Positions 33,964 to 43,472 of a DNA stretch of 44,403 nucleotides are shown in pieces; positions within the stretch are counted from its first letter, which is position 1, and each line of letters opens with the position of its first letter. The DNA lies in contig NZ_VTKZ01000014.1 of the NCBI RefSeq assembly GCF_020514115.1, forward strand, positions 1 to 44,403, written 5' to 3'. The DNA comes from Synechococcus sp. MU1642 (GTDB taxonomy: Bacteria; Cyanobacteriota; Cyanobacteriia; PCC-6307; Cyanobiaceae). Both the position numbers and the translations under genes were made by a program. The notes beneath the pieces were generated by a model, which saw only the letters and a list, made by a program, of their open reading frames with translations, was not told where the DNA came from and did not search any database.

Positions 33964-35336
33964 CCCTGGCGTCTCGCTGCGGCCACCATGGCGCGGGCAC
34001 CAACAACCCGCCCGCTGAGGTCGTAGATGTCGGCCCCGGTGATCTCTACTGGTACCAGGCTGCCTGGAGCGGCCTGCTGACCATCGTCGCCGGGTTGCAC
34101 CCGCACTTCACCGTCCACTTCGGGTGCAAAGCGGGCGCAGCGACCGATCATTTCGCCGTTTTGCGGGTTGTGCTGTTCGATCAGCACGTCAACAGTGCGC
34201 CCTACCCAGCGGCTGTTCCGTTCCGCCGAAATGGGTTGTTGCAGAGCCATCAGTGCATCCTTGCGGGCCTGAGCCACCTCGGGATCGACGCGATCTGGCA
34301 GGTCGGCAGCTGCCGTGCCGTCCTCAGGGGAAAAGGTGAACACACCCACGTGATCAAAGCGCTGGTGCTCGAGGAAGCCCATCAGATGTTGGAAGTGCTT
34401 TTCGGTTTCGCCAGGGAACCCCACGATCAGCGTGGTGCGCAGCACCGCGTCGGGGAGTTGTTCGCGGATCTGATCCAGCAGGCGGTCGTTCACATCCGCC
34501 TGCCAGGGGCGATTCATCGCCCGAAGCACCTCCGGATGGCTGTGTTGCAACGGCAGATCGAGATAAGGCACCACATTGGGCACCTCCCTGTAAGCGGCCA
34601 GCACATCTGGGGTCAGACCGGTGGGATAGGCGTAGTGCACCCGGATCCAAGGGATCTCCACCTCGCCCAGGGCCCGCAGTAGTTCTGCCAGCTTGGGTTT
34701 GCCGTAAAGGTCAAGGCCGTAGTTGGTGGTGATCTGGCTGATCAGGATCAGCTCCTGCACCCCCTGTTCGGCCAGTTGGTGGGCTTCGGCCACGATCGAT
34801 TCAATCGGTCGGCTGCGCTGATCTCCCCGTAGCTTCGGAATGATGCAGAAGGCGCAGCGATAGTCGCAGCCTTCAGCCACTTTGAGGAAGGCCACTGCTT
34901 GGTCGGTGGTGCGCTGGCGCGGCAGGTGTTCGTCACCCACAAAGGTGGGAACGGCGCTGACCTGGTTCACCCGCTCCCCCGCTTCCACCCGTTGCAGCAC
35001 ATCCACGATGTGCTGGTAGTCGCCGGTTCCCACGATGGCTTTGGCCTCGGGGATCGACTCCAGCAACTCCTCCTGGAAATGCTGGGCCAGGCATCCCGCG
35101 ATGATTAATTCCTTTCCCTGTTCCGCCAGACCCACCAGGATGCGAACCGATTCTTCGCGGGCGTCCTGGATGAAGCTGCAGGTGTTCACCACCACCACGG
35201 CGGCATCGCGTTCATCGGTGCTGACGCCATAGCCCGCTTCCGCCAGCAGCCCCACCATGTGTTCGGTGTCTACCCGATTTTTTTCGCAGCCCAGGTGGGC
35301 GAAGGCGACCTTCGGTTTCGTCGGGGTGCTTGTCAT
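33960..35336 (-). CDS. rimO: Ribosomal protein uS12 methylthiotransferase
   Basis: 458 residues from ATG 35336 (a GTG is one codon earlier). N-terminal UPF0004 domain with cysteines C17 ([14 protein letters not shown]), C53 (NTCSFI) and C82 (AGCLAQHF) for one Fe-S cluster; radical SAM site C157-x3-C161-x2-C164 ([12 protein letters not shown]); C-terminal TRAM-like domain. HLGCEKN rather than TLGCQMN and the SFIQDA sequence point to RimO, not MiaB. It methylthiolates Asp89 of S12. MFS gene follows. Confidence 0.95.
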   Translation of the reverse strand: MTSTPTKPKVAFAHLGCEKNRVDTEHMVGLLAEAGYGVSTDERDAAVVVVNTCSFIQDAREESVRILVGLAEQGKELIIAGCLAQHFQEELLESIPEAKAIVGTGDYQHIVDVLQRVEAGERVNQVSAVPTFVGDEHLPRQRTTDQAVAFLKVAEGCDYRCAFCIIPKLRGDQRSRPIESIVAEAHQLAEQGVQELILISQITTNYGLDLYGKPKLAELLRALGEVEIPWIRVHYAYPTGLTPDVLAAYREVPNVVPYLDLPLQHSHPEVLRAMNRPWQADVNDRLLDQIREQLPDAVLRTTLIVGFPGETEKHFQHLMGFLEHQRFDHVGVFTFSPEDGTAAADLPDRVDPEVAQARKDALMALQQPISAERNSRWVGRTVDVLIEQHNPQNGEMIGRCARFAPEVDGEVRVQPGDDGQQAAPGSLVPVEITGADIYDLSGRVVGARAMVAAARRQG

Positions 35337-35355
35337 CACGTCGCCGGCAGGCCAA

Positions 35356-35407
35356 TGATCAGCCTACGAAGCGGTCTGATCACGCCAGAACTGACAGAAT
35401 CTGATCA
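35356..35407 (+). promoter_or_regulatory. Three TGATCA palindromes in the rimO/VKOR divergent promoter region
   Basis: TGATCA occurs at 35356-35361, 35377-35382 and 35402-35407; the last two are within identical TCTGATCAC 9-mers. All lie in the 85-bp gap between the divergent rimO and VKOR genes. They may be a regulator's binding sites; no known cyanobacterial regulator motif is matched. Confidence 0.35.
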
Positions 35408-35421
35408 CTTGAAGATCAAGG

Positions 35422-36351
35422 ATGGGCACCACCCGTCTCATCAGCCGTCGCCGCCAGGATTCCGGGGCTAAGTGGTCTCGCATTGCCATGGCGGTGCTGG
35501 CAACTGCAGGGTTGATCGACACCGGTTCGATCACCCTGAAGCGCTGGGGTCTGCTCGGCAACCTCACCTGTCCGATGGGGGCCGATGGCTGCGACAAGGT
35601 GCTCAACAGTGCTTGGGGGACGCTCTTCGCCGGGATTCCGCTGTCGATGGTGGGGGTGTTGGCCTACGGGGCCGTGCTGCTGATGGCGCTGCTGCCTTTG
35701 CTGCCTGGGCTGCAGGAGAACAAGAGCGACCTGTCACGCCGCACCTGGTGGGGCCTGTTCACGGTTTCTCTGGCTATGGCTGTCTTCAGCGGTGTGCTGC
35801 TGGGGGTGATGATGCTCAAGATTCAGGCCTTCTGCTTCTTCTGCGTTCTCTCCGCAGGGCTGTCACTCGCCCTGTTCGTGTTGTCCATCGTTGGTGGCGG
35901 TTGGGACGACTTGGGGCAGCTGCTATTTCGCGGCGTGCTTCTGGCCCTGACGGTGCTGTTGGGGGGCTTGATTTGGGCGTCTGTGGTGGATCCGAATCGG
36001 CCAGAGGCCGTGGCCAGCGGATCCGGCGTCGCACCGCTTGTCACCACCAAGAGCACGCCAGCTTCGATTGCCTTGGCTGAGCACCTCACCAGCAGCGGCG
36101 CCGTGATGTACTCCGCCTACTGGTGCCCCCACTGCCATGAACAGAAGGAGTTGTTCGGCAAGGAGGCCTCCGATCAGCTGAAGGTGGTGGAGTGTGCGCC
36201 GGATGGTGAGAACAACCAGGTCGAACTGTGCCGCAGCAAAGGATTGGAGGGTTTCCCTAGCTGGGAGATCAACGGCAGTATTGATTCCGGGGTGAAAGGG
36301 CTCGACGCCCTGGCGGAACTCAGCGGCTACAAGGGCGACACCGAATTCTGA
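35422..36351 (+). CDS. VKOR-thioredoxin-like fusion protein (disulfide bond formation)
   Basis: 309 residues from ATG. Residues 18-180 are a VKOR domain with four membrane helices: C50 and C57 as loop cysteines (TCPMGADGC), Ser/Thr in the following helix, and the CFFC motif (C138-C141). From about 205 a thioredoxin-like domain bears YWCPHC (C235, C238). Bacterial VKOR-Trx fusions oxidise protein thiols in the periplasm or thylakoid lumen and pass electrons to quinone; the plant LTO1 homologue aids PSII assembly. Two additional cysteines (C258 and C270) might form a second pair. Topology places both active sites outside the cytoplasm. It is convergent with nadB and shares a divergent promoter region with rimO. 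Confidence 0.93.
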   Translation: MGTTRLISRRRQDSGAKWSRIAMAVLATAGLIDTGSITLKRWGLLGNLTCPMGADGCDKVLNSAWGTLFAGIPLSMVGVLAYGAVLLMALLPLLPGLQENKSDLSRRTWWGLFTVSLAMAVFSGVLLGVMMLKIQAFCFFCVLSAGLSLALFVLSIVGGGWDDLGQLLFRGVLLALTVLLGGLIWASVVDPNRPEAVASGSGVAPLVTTKSTPASIALAEHLTSSGAVMYSAYWCPHCHEQKELFGKEASDQLKVVECAPDGENNQVELCRSKGLEGFPSWEINGSIDSGVKGLDALAELSGYKGDTEF

Positions 36352-36364
36352 ATCAGGGATGCTC

Positions 36365-38023
36365 TTAGTCCCGGACGGCACGGGTGATGATGCCTCGCTG
36401 CCGTTGCTGCCGGGAATGCTGCATCCATTGCGGCAGCGGGGCGGGAGCATCGCTGCGGTAGTGCCCTCCTCGACTTTCTTCGCGAAACATGCAGGCCTCC
36501 AGCATCAGACGGCTTGTCAGCAACCTGTGGTGGAGATCCAGCAACAGGTTTAGATCGCGTCGGCTGCTTTCAGCTAAATGCCTGGGGGCACAGGGGTCCT
36601 CCTGCAGGAGGGCTTGCAGCAGCGCCTGCTGCTCCAGGTGCTGTTCGTCGGTTTTGACTTTGCCGATGGCCTGGCGCAGTCCAACGGCGGATCGTTCCAC
36701 CCCTGCCCGTCGCCAGCAGAGCTGTCGAAGCTGCTCGATCGCGTCTATCAATTGCGAGCTGCTGCCGCCGTCGAGGTCCAAAGCGAGCTTTTGCGATGTG
36801 CCTTGGGCGCGGGCCGTTGGGACGGGGCCGAGCTCGATCTCTTTGAGGCGATGGGCGAACACCAGGCATTCCATCAGGGAGTTGCTGGCCAGTCGGTTGG
36901 CGCCATGCAGGCCAGTGCATGCCACCTCCCCCACGGCATAGAGCCCCGGCAGCGTGGTGGCGGCCTGCAGGTCTGTGGCCACACCTCCCATCCAGTAGTG
37001 GGCGGCTGGGGCCACGGGGATCGGCTGTTCCAACGGATTCAGTCCGAGTTCGTCGCAGCGGTCCAGGATTGTTGGAAAGCGTCGCTCCGCCTGGTCGCGT
37101 GGGATGGCGGCGAAGTCGAGCCACATCTGTTTCACCTGCTGCCGCTGCATGGCCTGCATCAAGGCTCGGCTCACCTGGTCCCGCGGTGAGAGGTCGCGTT
37201 GGGGCAGGTGGGCCACAGGGCTGCCTCCGAGTGCATCCACCAGCACCCCGCCCTCGCCACGAACTGCTTCGGAGATCAGAAAGCAGGGGGCGTCATCCAG
37301 GCGGATGGCCGTTGGATGGAACTGGACGAATTCCAGATCTTCCACGGCTGCGCCTGCCTGCCAAGCGAGAGCGATGCCTTCGCCGCAGGCCTGGGCAGGG
37401 TTTGTGGTGTTTGCGAACAGATGGCCACCCCCGCCGCTGGCCAGCACCACGGCGCGAGCTTCGATCCCGTGAAGATGTGCCCCATCCAGCACCTGTATGC
37501 CGCAACAGCGCCCATCGCGCACCAGCAGCTGCGTTACGCGAACGCCGCGGCGGTGCAACAACCCCGGCCGCTGCTCTACACGATCCCGCAGCACATCCAC
37601 CAGGGCTCGCCCGGTGCGGTCTTGCACATGCAGCACTCGTCTGTGGCTGTGGGCTGCTTCCAGGGTGGTGGCCAGGCCGTCCTGATCCCGGTCGAAGGCC
37701 ATCCCCAGCTGCCCCAGGCGCTCCACGCAATGGGGTGCCTCATGTACCAACAGCCGCACCGCATCGCCATCACAAAGGCCGGCTCCAGCCAGAATGGTGT
37801 CCTCCGCATGGTTTTCGGCGCTGTCCTCTTTGCGGGTCACTGCGGCGATGCCCCCCTGGGCCCAGCGGCTGCAGGAACGCCGTCCTGTGTTGCGGTTGAG
37901 CAGCAGCACCTTGAGCCCAGGGGGCAGATCAAGGCAGGTCATCAAGCCAGCAGCCCCGGCACCGATCACTACCACGTCCCAGGGACCTGAGGGGATGGGA
38001 TCAGAGCTGCGGGGCTGGGTCAT
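36365..38023 (-). CDS. nadB: L-aspartate oxidase
   Basis: 552 residues from ATG 38023. It oxidises L-aspartate to iminoaspartate, first step of NAD synthesis. N-terminal FAD motif VVIGAGAAGLMTCLDL; RSCSRWAQGGIAAV (the substrate-loop Arg region); LASGGGGHLFANTTNP; EFVQFHPTAI and ISEAVRGEGGVLVD; and GLYAVGEVACTGLHGANRLA with LMECLVFAHR near the C-terminus. Family length 500-550 fits. Earlier in-frame M at 38062 reads into the psbU terminator and was rejected. Confidence 0.95.
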   Translation of the reverse strand: MTQPRSSDPIPSGPWDVVVIGAGAAGLMTCLDLPPGLKVLLLNRNTGRRSCSRWAQGGIAAVTRKEDSAENHAEDTILAGAGLCDGDAVRLLVHEAPHCVERLGQLGMAFDRDQDGLATTLEAAHSHRRVLHVQDRTGRALVDVLRDRVEQRPGLLHRRGVRVTQLLVRDGRCCGIQVLDGAHLHGIEARAVVLASGGGGHLFANTTNPAQACGEGIALAWQAGAAVEDLEFVQFHPTAIRLDDAPCFLISEAVRGEGGVLVDALGGSPVAHLPQRDLSPRDQVSRALMQAMQRQQVKQMWLDFAAIPRDQAERRFPTILDRCDELGLNPLEQPIPVAPAAHYWMGGVATDLQAATTLPGLYAVGEVACTGLHGANRLASNSLMECLVFAHRLKEIELGPVPTARAQGTSQKLALDLDGGSSSQLIDAIEQLRQLCWRRAGVERSAVGLRQAIGKVKTDEQHLEQQALLQALLQEDPCAPRHLAESSRRDLNLLLDLHHRLLTSRLMLEACMFREESRGGHYRSDAPAPLPQWMQHSRQQRQRGIITRAVRD

Positions 38024-38032
38024 CAAGGGGAC

Positions 38033-38059
38033 AAAAAAACCGCCGGTGGTCCGGCGGTT
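38033..38059 (-). terminator. Rho-independent terminator of psbU
   Basis: On the minus strand AACCGCCGG (38051-38059) pairs with CCGGCGGTT (38038-38046) around a 4-nt loop and is followed by seven T (plus-strand A 38033-38039). It lies 35 bp beyond the psbU stop and 10 bp before the nadB start, so psbU does not read through to nadB strongly. Confidence 0.9.
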
Positions 38060-38093
38060 CAACCAGTTACAACCAGTGTGACGGAGTTAAAAA

Positions 38094-38501
38094 TCAGCGG
38101 TATTGGCCGTCATTGATGCGGTCGTCGCCCTCGTTCAGAGCAATTGAGGGAGGGGTGACGGTGAAGTTGTCGCGGTACTTAGCGAACAACTCCTGCTGAC
38201 GCTCGGTCAGATCAAGCGACAGCACATCGTCGACGCTGTCGTAAGGACCACCCAGAACGATCTTTCCAGCCATGGTCGGATACATCCCAGGGAACTGCTG
38301 GAAACGCCGGACGGAAGAATTGTTGAGGTCAACTTTTCCTTCACGTTCAGCGATCTTGTCGTCAACAACGTTGCGGATCACGTTGCCGGAATACTTGTCG
38401 CGAAGGTCGTCTTCGGCGTGGACGCTGCTGGGAAGCACAAGGCCTGCCATCAGACTTGCCATAACCAGGGCGCCGGTCAGCCAGCTCAGAAGCCGCTTCA
38501 T
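38094..38501 (-). CDS. psbU: Photosystem II 12-kDa extrinsic protein
   Basis: 135 residues from ATG 38501. A signal peptide (cut after VHA, residue 29) sends it to the thylakoid lumen. The mature part has KVDLNNSSVRRFQQFPGMYP, IVLGGPYDSVDDVLSLDL and YRDNFTVTPPSIALNEGDDR, all typical of PsbU, a helix-hairpin-helix fold which stabilises the oxygen-evolving complex. It has its own terminator. Presence of PsbU fits Synechococcus rather than most Prochlorococcus. Confidence 0.95.
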   Translation of the reverse strand: MKRLLSWLTGALVMASLMAGLVLPSSVHAEDDLRDKYSGNVIRNVVDDKIAEREGKVDLNNSSVRRFQQFPGMYPTMAGKIVLGGPYDSVDDVLSLDLTERQQELFAKYRDNFTVTPPSIALNEGDDRINDGQYR

Positions 38502-38615
38502 CTCAACTCTCGATCAGGGGGGTCGGAACGGGTCGACCGGCGGTGCCGGCTCCGGAAGACTACAAGTCGTTGCGCCGTTCAAGCCCCTGAATCGGTGGAG
38601 CTTTTGCAGTTCGTT

Positions 38616-39326
38616 TCACTCGATCAGGCCACTTAGCCCGGGCTGCAGCAAGGCCGAAAGCAGGAACAAGCCGTCCACCCACAGGGTGGTGATTAAGACG
38701 GCAGCTGCCATGGATCCAGCATCACCTGCGAAACCGCTGATGTTTTTGCTCAGGCGACGCCCAGCCATCAGCACCAGGAGTGCTGAGATCAGCAGGGTGG
38801 CAAGAGGGAGGGGTTGGAGCAGATACACCCCCGCTTGATGAAGCAGTAGCGGCGCTTGATCCAGGGAGGCGGTTACCACCGCGGGCCAGAACTGCATCAC
38901 TCCGGTGGCCGCCATGGCCAGGTCTGTACAGGCTGTGCCCACCAGGGACGACAGATAAAACGTCGCCGCCAGGCGCCAGCGCCCTTGTAGGCCTCCCAGG
39001 GCCACAGGTAAAGCGAAAGCTTCCACCGGTAGGTGCAGTACGGGATGGGCTCGCAGCCAACCCCAGAAAATACAACCCGCGAGCCAGCTTCCGCTGAAGC
39101 CCACCATTAGTGAACCCAGGTCGGATGCCGTCTGGGAGCGGCTCTGATGCAGTACAAGGCCGGCTGCAATCAGCACCGCAGTGAACAACGTGGCCGAAAA
39201 CGGATCCAGTCGCACCCAGGGAGCTTGAAGGAACACCGGCAGCACCACCATTGCTGCGGCGATGCGGGCCACAGGGAAGGACCACGACCGCGCGGGGGCT
39301 GAGGTTTGCCAGGTACCGCCGATCAA
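38616..39326 (-). CDS. DUF3120-like membrane protein
   Basis: About 236 residues if started at the TTG at 39326; an internal ATG at 39251 is also possible, while the longer frame to 39455 overlaps the uppP start and is unlikely. Visible: VVLPVFLQAPWVRLDPFSAT, QTASDLGSLMVGFSGSWLAG, FWGWLRAHPVLHLPVEAFAL, about six hydrophobic segments, and a Leu-rich C-terminus. These blocks match the cyanobacterial DUF3120 family of unknown function, as far as I recall. It is divergent from uppP. Confidence 0.75.
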   Translation of the reverse strand: MIGGTWQTSAPARSWSFPVARIAAAMVVLPVFLQAPWVRLDPFSATLFTAVLIAAGLVLHQSRSQTASDLGSLMVGFSGSWLAGCIFWGWLRAHPVLHLPVEAFALPVALGGLQGRWRLAATFYLSSLVGTACTDLAMAATGVMQFWPAVVTASLDQAPLLLHQAGVYLLQPLPLATLLISALLVLMAGRRLSKNISGFAGDAGSMAAAVLITTLWVDGLFLLSALLQPGLSGLIE

Positions 39327-39430
39327 ATGTCCATTGTGAAGAAAGTCACGGAACCTTAGAAGACATCTCCAAGTGACGCGGCTGACATGCCCGCTACGCC
39401 TGCCGGGGATACCGTCAAAGCGACATATAT

Positions 39431-40300
39431 ATGTTGATGGCGGACCCCTCTGCATCCCTCACCCTGCTTGAGGCCTGCTGGCGTGATCTGGTGTTGGGGG
39501 TGATCCAAGGGCTCACTGAATTTCTGCCGATCAGCAGCACCGCCCATTTGAAGGTGGTTCCTGAGCTTTTGGGTTGGGGCGATCCGGGTGTCTCCGTGAC
39601 CGCTGCCATTCAGCTGGGCAGTGTCATTGCCGTCATCGCCTATTTCTGCACCGATCTCAGCCAGGTGCTGCGGGGTATCAGCCGCGCCTTTCGCTATGGC
39701 CAGTGGCGTGAACCAGAGGCGCGTCTTGGGTTCGCCATGGTGTTGGGCACCCTGCCGATTTTGCTGATCGGTTTAGGGATCAAATTCACCTGGGCCCAGG
39801 GCTATGAACATTCACCCCTGCGCAGTATTCCCTCTATTGCCATCGTCTCGATTGTGATGGCGCTGCTGCTGGCCCTGGCTGAACGGGTCGGCGCTCGGCG
39901 CAAGCAGCTTCCAGTGGTTTCAGGTCGTGATGGCCTTCTGGTGGGACTGGCCCAGGCGCTTGCGTTGCTCCCGGGGGTGTCGCGTTCCGGCAGTACCCTT
40001 ACAGCGGCTCTATTCGACGGCTGGCAGCGTGCTGATGCAGCCCGCTTTTCCTTTCTCTTGGGCATTCCCGCCATCACCATCGCGGGTCTGGTGGAGCTCA
40101 AGGATGCTTTGAGCGCTAGCCCTAGCACCGGTCCCCTGCCGTTGCTGGTCGGAATTGGTTCGGCTGCAGTGGTGTCGTGGCTGGCGATCGATTGGTTGCT
40201 GAATTTCCTGCAGCGCAACAGCACCTGGCTTTTTGTCGCCTACCGGCTGCTCTTCGGGCTGCTGCTGCTGGTCTACTGGGGCGTTTACGGCGCACACTGA
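39431..40300 (+). CDS. uppP: Undecaprenyl-diphosphate phosphatase
   Basis: 289 residues from ATG 39431 (an ATG at 39437 is equally possible). It hydrolyses undecaprenyl diphosphate to the monophosphate, recycling the lipid carrier for peptidoglycan and surface glycans. The catalytic Glu region is GLTEFLPISSTAHL (E30 and ISSTAH), and the second motif PGVSRSGST lies at 181-189. About eight membrane segments. The TIGR03279 gene follows 19 bp later. It would also serve the glycosyltransferase genes elsewhere in the window. Confidence 0.95.
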   Translation: MLMADPSASLTLLEACWRDLVLGVIQGLTEFLPISSTAHLKVVPELLGWGDPGVSVTAAIQLGSVIAVIAYFCTDLSQVLRGISRAFRYGQWREPEARLGFAMVLGTLPILLIGLGIKFTWAQGYEHSPLRSIPSIAIVSIVMALLLALAERVGARRKQLPVVSGRDGLLVGLAQALALLPGVSRSGSTLTAALFDGWQRADAARFSFLLGIPAITIAGLVELKDALSASPSTGPLPLLVGIGSAAVVSWLAIDWLLNFLQRNSTWLFVAYRLLFGLLLLVYWGVYGAH

Positions 40301-40319
40301 GTTCAGATGAAGCCGGCTT

Positions 40320-41717
40320 GTGTGGAATGAGCCATCCGCCGGGGTTGCTGTTGCAGCTCTGGATCCAAGTAGCAATGGTCGTCAACCGCAGCCGGCGGTG
40401 GTGGCGTCCGTGGAGCCCGGCTCGATTGGGGAGGAGCTGGGTTTTGAGCCGGGCGATCAGTTGCTCAGTATCAATGGCATTCGCCCACGCGATCTGATCG
40501 ATTACCGCTACCTCTGCGCGGAGGAGGAGCTTTGTCTTGAGGTGCGTGATGCAAAGGGTGCGCTGCATCGGGTGGAGCTGGAGAAAGATGCCGATGAAGG
40601 CCTTGGGCTGGCCTTCACCGAGGCTCTCTTCGATGGCTTGCGCCAGTGCAACAACAACTGTCCTTTCTGTTTCATCGATCAGCAGCCCCCTGGGCGGCGC
40701 GACAGCCTGTATCTCAAAGACGACGATTATCGGCTGAGTTTTCTGTACGGCTCCTATCTGACGCTCACCAACTTGGGCGAGGCCGACTGGAAGCGGATTG
40801 AGGAGCAGCGCTTATCGCCTTTGTTTGTTTCGGTGCATGCAACGGATCCCGAGTTGCGCTCACGACTGCTGGTGAATCCGCGGGCTGCCCAGGTAATGGA
40901 CCAATTCGCCTGGTTTGACCAGCGTGATCTACAGATCCATGCCCAGGTTGTCGTTTGCCCAGGGCTGAACGACGGTCCTGCCCTGGAGAGAACGCTGAAC
41001 GACCTCGCCTCCTTCGCGGCAGGCCCTCTGCCGGCGGTGCTGTCTGCGGCGGTGGTGCCGGTGGGGCTCACCCGCTTCAGGCCGGCGGACGACGGCTTGG
41101 CTCCTGTGGATCTTGACTGCGCCCGCAGGGTGATTGCTCAGGTGGAACCTATGCAGCAGCATTTTCAGGAGGTATTGGGCACCCGTTTTGTTTGGCTCTC
41201 CGATGAGTGGTATTTGTTGGCGGGATTGCCTTTGCCTCCCCGGGATAATTACGAGGATCTCCCGCAGCAGGAAAACGGCGTAGGCAGCATCCGTGCCTTC
41301 CTTGAAGCATTGGATGCCGCAACTGAGGATTTGCCCAGCATCGTCCCTGGGCCCCGTCGTTGCAGCTGGGTGGTCGGACAAATCGTGGCTCAGGCGTTGC
41401 AGCCTGTGGCTGAACGGCTGAATGCTGTTGATGGCGTCGAGTTTCATCTGATCGGGTTGCCGAGTCCCTATTGGGGGCAAGAGCAGGTGGTGACCGGACT
41501 GCTGACGGGACAGGATCTGCTCACTGGCCTGCAGGGTCAAGAGCTGGGCGATGAGCTGCTGCTTCCGTCGGTGATGCTGCGACAGGGGGAGCCTGTCTTT
41601 CTGGATGACATGACCCTGGAGGCCCTGGCCGCACAGCTGCCGGTCCCCATCCGGATCGTGCATGGGGCGGCTGACATCGTGGCCTCGGTTTTGGATGCAC
41701 TAGGAAAAAGTCCCTAA
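40320..41717 (+). CDS. TIGR03279 PDZ-radical-SAM-DUF512 protein
   Basis: 465 residues from GTG 40320. Residues about 27-60 are a PDZ-like segment (VEPGSIGEELGFEPGDQLLS). A radical-SAM-type cysteine set follows, C110-x3-C114-x2-C117 in RQCNNNCPFCFIDQ, then FLYGSYLTLTNLGEADWKRI and SVHATDPELR. The C-terminal DUF512 region contains VGLTRFRPADD. This is the cyanobacteria-wide version of a family whose reaction is unknown. Immediately between uppP and a TolC-type gene. A later start at residue 27 would also keep the PDZ part. Confidence 0.9.
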   Translation: MWNEPSAGVAVAALDPSSNGRQPQPAVVASVEPGSIGEELGFEPGDQLLSINGIRPRDLIDYRYLCAEEELCLEVRDAKGALHRVELEKDADEGLGLAFTEALFDGLRQCNNNCPFCFIDQQPPGRRDSLYLKDDDYRLSFLYGSYLTLTNLGEADWKRIEEQRLSPLFVSVHATDPELRSRLLVNPRAAQVMDQFAWFDQRDLQIHAQVVVCPGLNDGPALERTLNDLASFAAGPLPAVLSAAVVPVGLTRFRPADDGLAPVDLDCARRVIAQVEPMQQHFQEVLGTRFVWLSDEWYLLAGLPLPPRDNYEDLPQQENGVGSIRAFLEALDAATEDLPSIVPGPRRCSWVVGQIVAQALQPVAERLNAVDGVEFHLIGLPSPYWGQEQVVTGLLTGQDLLTGLQGQELGDELLLPSVMLRQGEPVFLDDMTLEALAAQLPVPIRIVHGAADIVASVLDALGKSP

Positions 41718-41741
41718 GCTCAGCTAAATACTTTTTGTGTT

Positions 41742-43472
41742 GTGCGCCGGATCACTGCGGGTATCTGCCTCGTTGCTGGCGTTGTTTTAACCGATTTTCT
41801 CCCTGCTCTCAGCGAACACGCTGTTCAGGCTGAGTCTGCCTTGGTTGACCAGACAATGCTCCCGGATGCGATTGATCTGAAGGGTGCTCGTCCCAAGGCA
41901 GACCCCTCAAGTTTTCCTCCAGCAGTGGATGCTTTGCCGCCATCCCTCGAAAATCTGGTTGCTCCTCCACCTTTGGCTCTTCCAGATGTTCCCTCTCAGG
42001 TGCGCATCCATGAGCTGCGTCCTCTCACGCTCACAGAAGCCATTCAGCTGGCCGAGGTCAATAGCCCAACACTGAAGGCTGCGGCTAGTCAGGTTGATCA
42101 AGCGAAATCATCTTTGCGTGCAGCTGTTGCCGCCTGGTATCCCACCATCGACCTGTCTGCAAGCGGTCTCCCTGAATACTTTGCTTCCTACTCCTATCGG
42201 AACCCAGATTTCGTCACCACAGATCCTCTGACAGGCAATCCCAACAATGAGCTCTATGGCCGCGAGTGGCGGGTCAATGGCAGCTTGCAGTTCAGTTGGG
42301 ATCTGATTAACCCCGCCCGCGTTCCTCAGATTGCTGCAGCTCGAGATCGCTTCGAGCGAGCCGGGGACTCCTATTTAATTGCTCTTCGTGATCTTCGTCT
42401 CGAGGTGCAGACGGCCTACTTCGCGCTGCAGCAAGTCGATGAAGGCGTACGTATCGGCCAGGACTCTGTTAAAGCGTCACTGGTCAGCTACCGCGATGCG
42501 CGGGCGCGTTTCAACGCAGGGGTGAATACAAAGCTGGAGGTCCTCGAAGCGGAGACCCAGCTGGCTCGTGATCGCAACATCCTGACAACCAATCTGCGTG
42601 ATCAGGACACTCAGCGCCGCAACCTGGCCAGTCTGCTCGACCTCCCTCAGGACGTCACTCCCACCGCCGCGACGCCCTCGTCACCCTTGGGGTTATGGGA
42701 GCCCTCACTTCAAGAAAGCATTATTGCTGCTTACAACTACAGCGAAGAACTCGATCAACTGATCCTTGACATCTCGATCAACAACAGTCAAGCCAATGCG
42801 TCCCTTGCGGCAGTGCAGCCTGTCCTGAGATTCGTGAATTCCACCTCGGTGTCGCGCACGGAAGGGCAAAACGGCCAAACTTCTTTAGGTGATATCGATA
42901 TGGGGGATTTCACTTATGGTGTGCAGAACAGCACTGCCCTGACAGCGAGCTGGCGCTTGTTTGATGGTGGGCGTGCTCGTGCTGAATACAGGCGCTCTAA
43001 GCAGGCTGCGGAAGAAAGCCGCCTCAATTTTGCGAGAACTCGCGATCAGATCCGTCTTCAGGTGGAGAGAAGCTTTTTTGGTTTGCGAGCCGCCATTCAG
43101 AGTATTGACACCACAGCCACCGAGGTTCTTTCATCACAAGAATCTCTTCGGCTGTCTCAGCTGCGAGTCCAAGCGGGCGTTGGGGTTCAGAGAGAGGTGG
43201 TTAACAGCCAGCGTGATCTCACTCAGGCTGAGTTGAAATACGCCCGTGCCATTAATGATTACAACACCAATTTGGCGACCCTTCAGCGCCGCACAGGACT
43301 GGATGCCTTGATCGCCTGCAACGCGGTCTCCCTACCTGGGACCAAGCCAGAGCCTGATCAAGAACCGATTCCTATTGAGCCAAGGCCGCTCAAGACCGCC
43401 TGTCCATCTGTGGCTACTGGAGGTTCGTCGGTAAATCAAACTAATGACAGTCCTGTTCAGCCTCCGTGGTGA
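41742..43472 (+). CDS. TolC-like outer-membrane efflux protein
   Basis: 576 residues from GTG 41742. A signal peptide (residues 1 to about 30) is followed by a ~70-residue Pro-rich linker (PSSFPPAVDALPPSLENLVA) and then two outer-membrane-efflux-protein repeats: LTLTEAIQLAEVNSPTLKAA with AAVAAWYPTIDLSASG in the first half and TASWRLFDGGRARAEYRRSK, AEESRLNFARTRDQIRLQVE in the second. It would form a trimeric outer-membrane channel for type I secretion or efflux. The MFS exporter is far away, so no partner is evident. Starts 24 bp after the TIGR03279 gene; overlaps the IMPase gene. Confidence 0.92.
   Translation: MRRITAGICLVAGVVLTDFLPALSEHAVQAESALVDQTMLPDAIDLKGARPKADPSSFPPAVDALPPSLENLVAPPPLALPDVPSQVRIHELRPLTLTEAIQLAEVNSPTLKAAASQVDQAKSSLRAAVAAWYPTIDLSASGLPEYFASYSYRNPDFVTTDPLTGNPNNELYGREWRVNGSLQFSWDLINPARVPQIAAARDRFERAGDSYLIALRDLRLEVQTAYFALQQVDEGVRIGQDSVKASLVSYRDARARFNAGVNTKLEVLEAETQLARDRNILTTNLRDQDTQRRNLASLLDLPQDVTPTAATPSSPLGLWEPSLQESIIAAYNYSEELDQLILDISINNSQANASLAAVQPVLRFVNSTSVSRTEGQNGQTSLGDIDMGDFTYGVQNSTALTASWRLFDGGRARAEYRRSKQAAEESRLNFARTRDQIRLQVERSFFGLRAAIQSIDTTATEVLSSQESLRLSQLRVQAGVGVQREVVNSQRDLTQAELKYARAINDYNTNLATLQRRTGLDALIACNAVSLPGTKPEPDQEPIPIEPRPLKTACPSVATGGSSVNQTNDSPVQPPW

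Noticed and set aside
36919-37899. 326-codon frame opposite nadB
   Set aside because: Composition is Pro/Arg-rich shadow sequence of a GC-rich gene; nadB on the minus strand has all family motifs.
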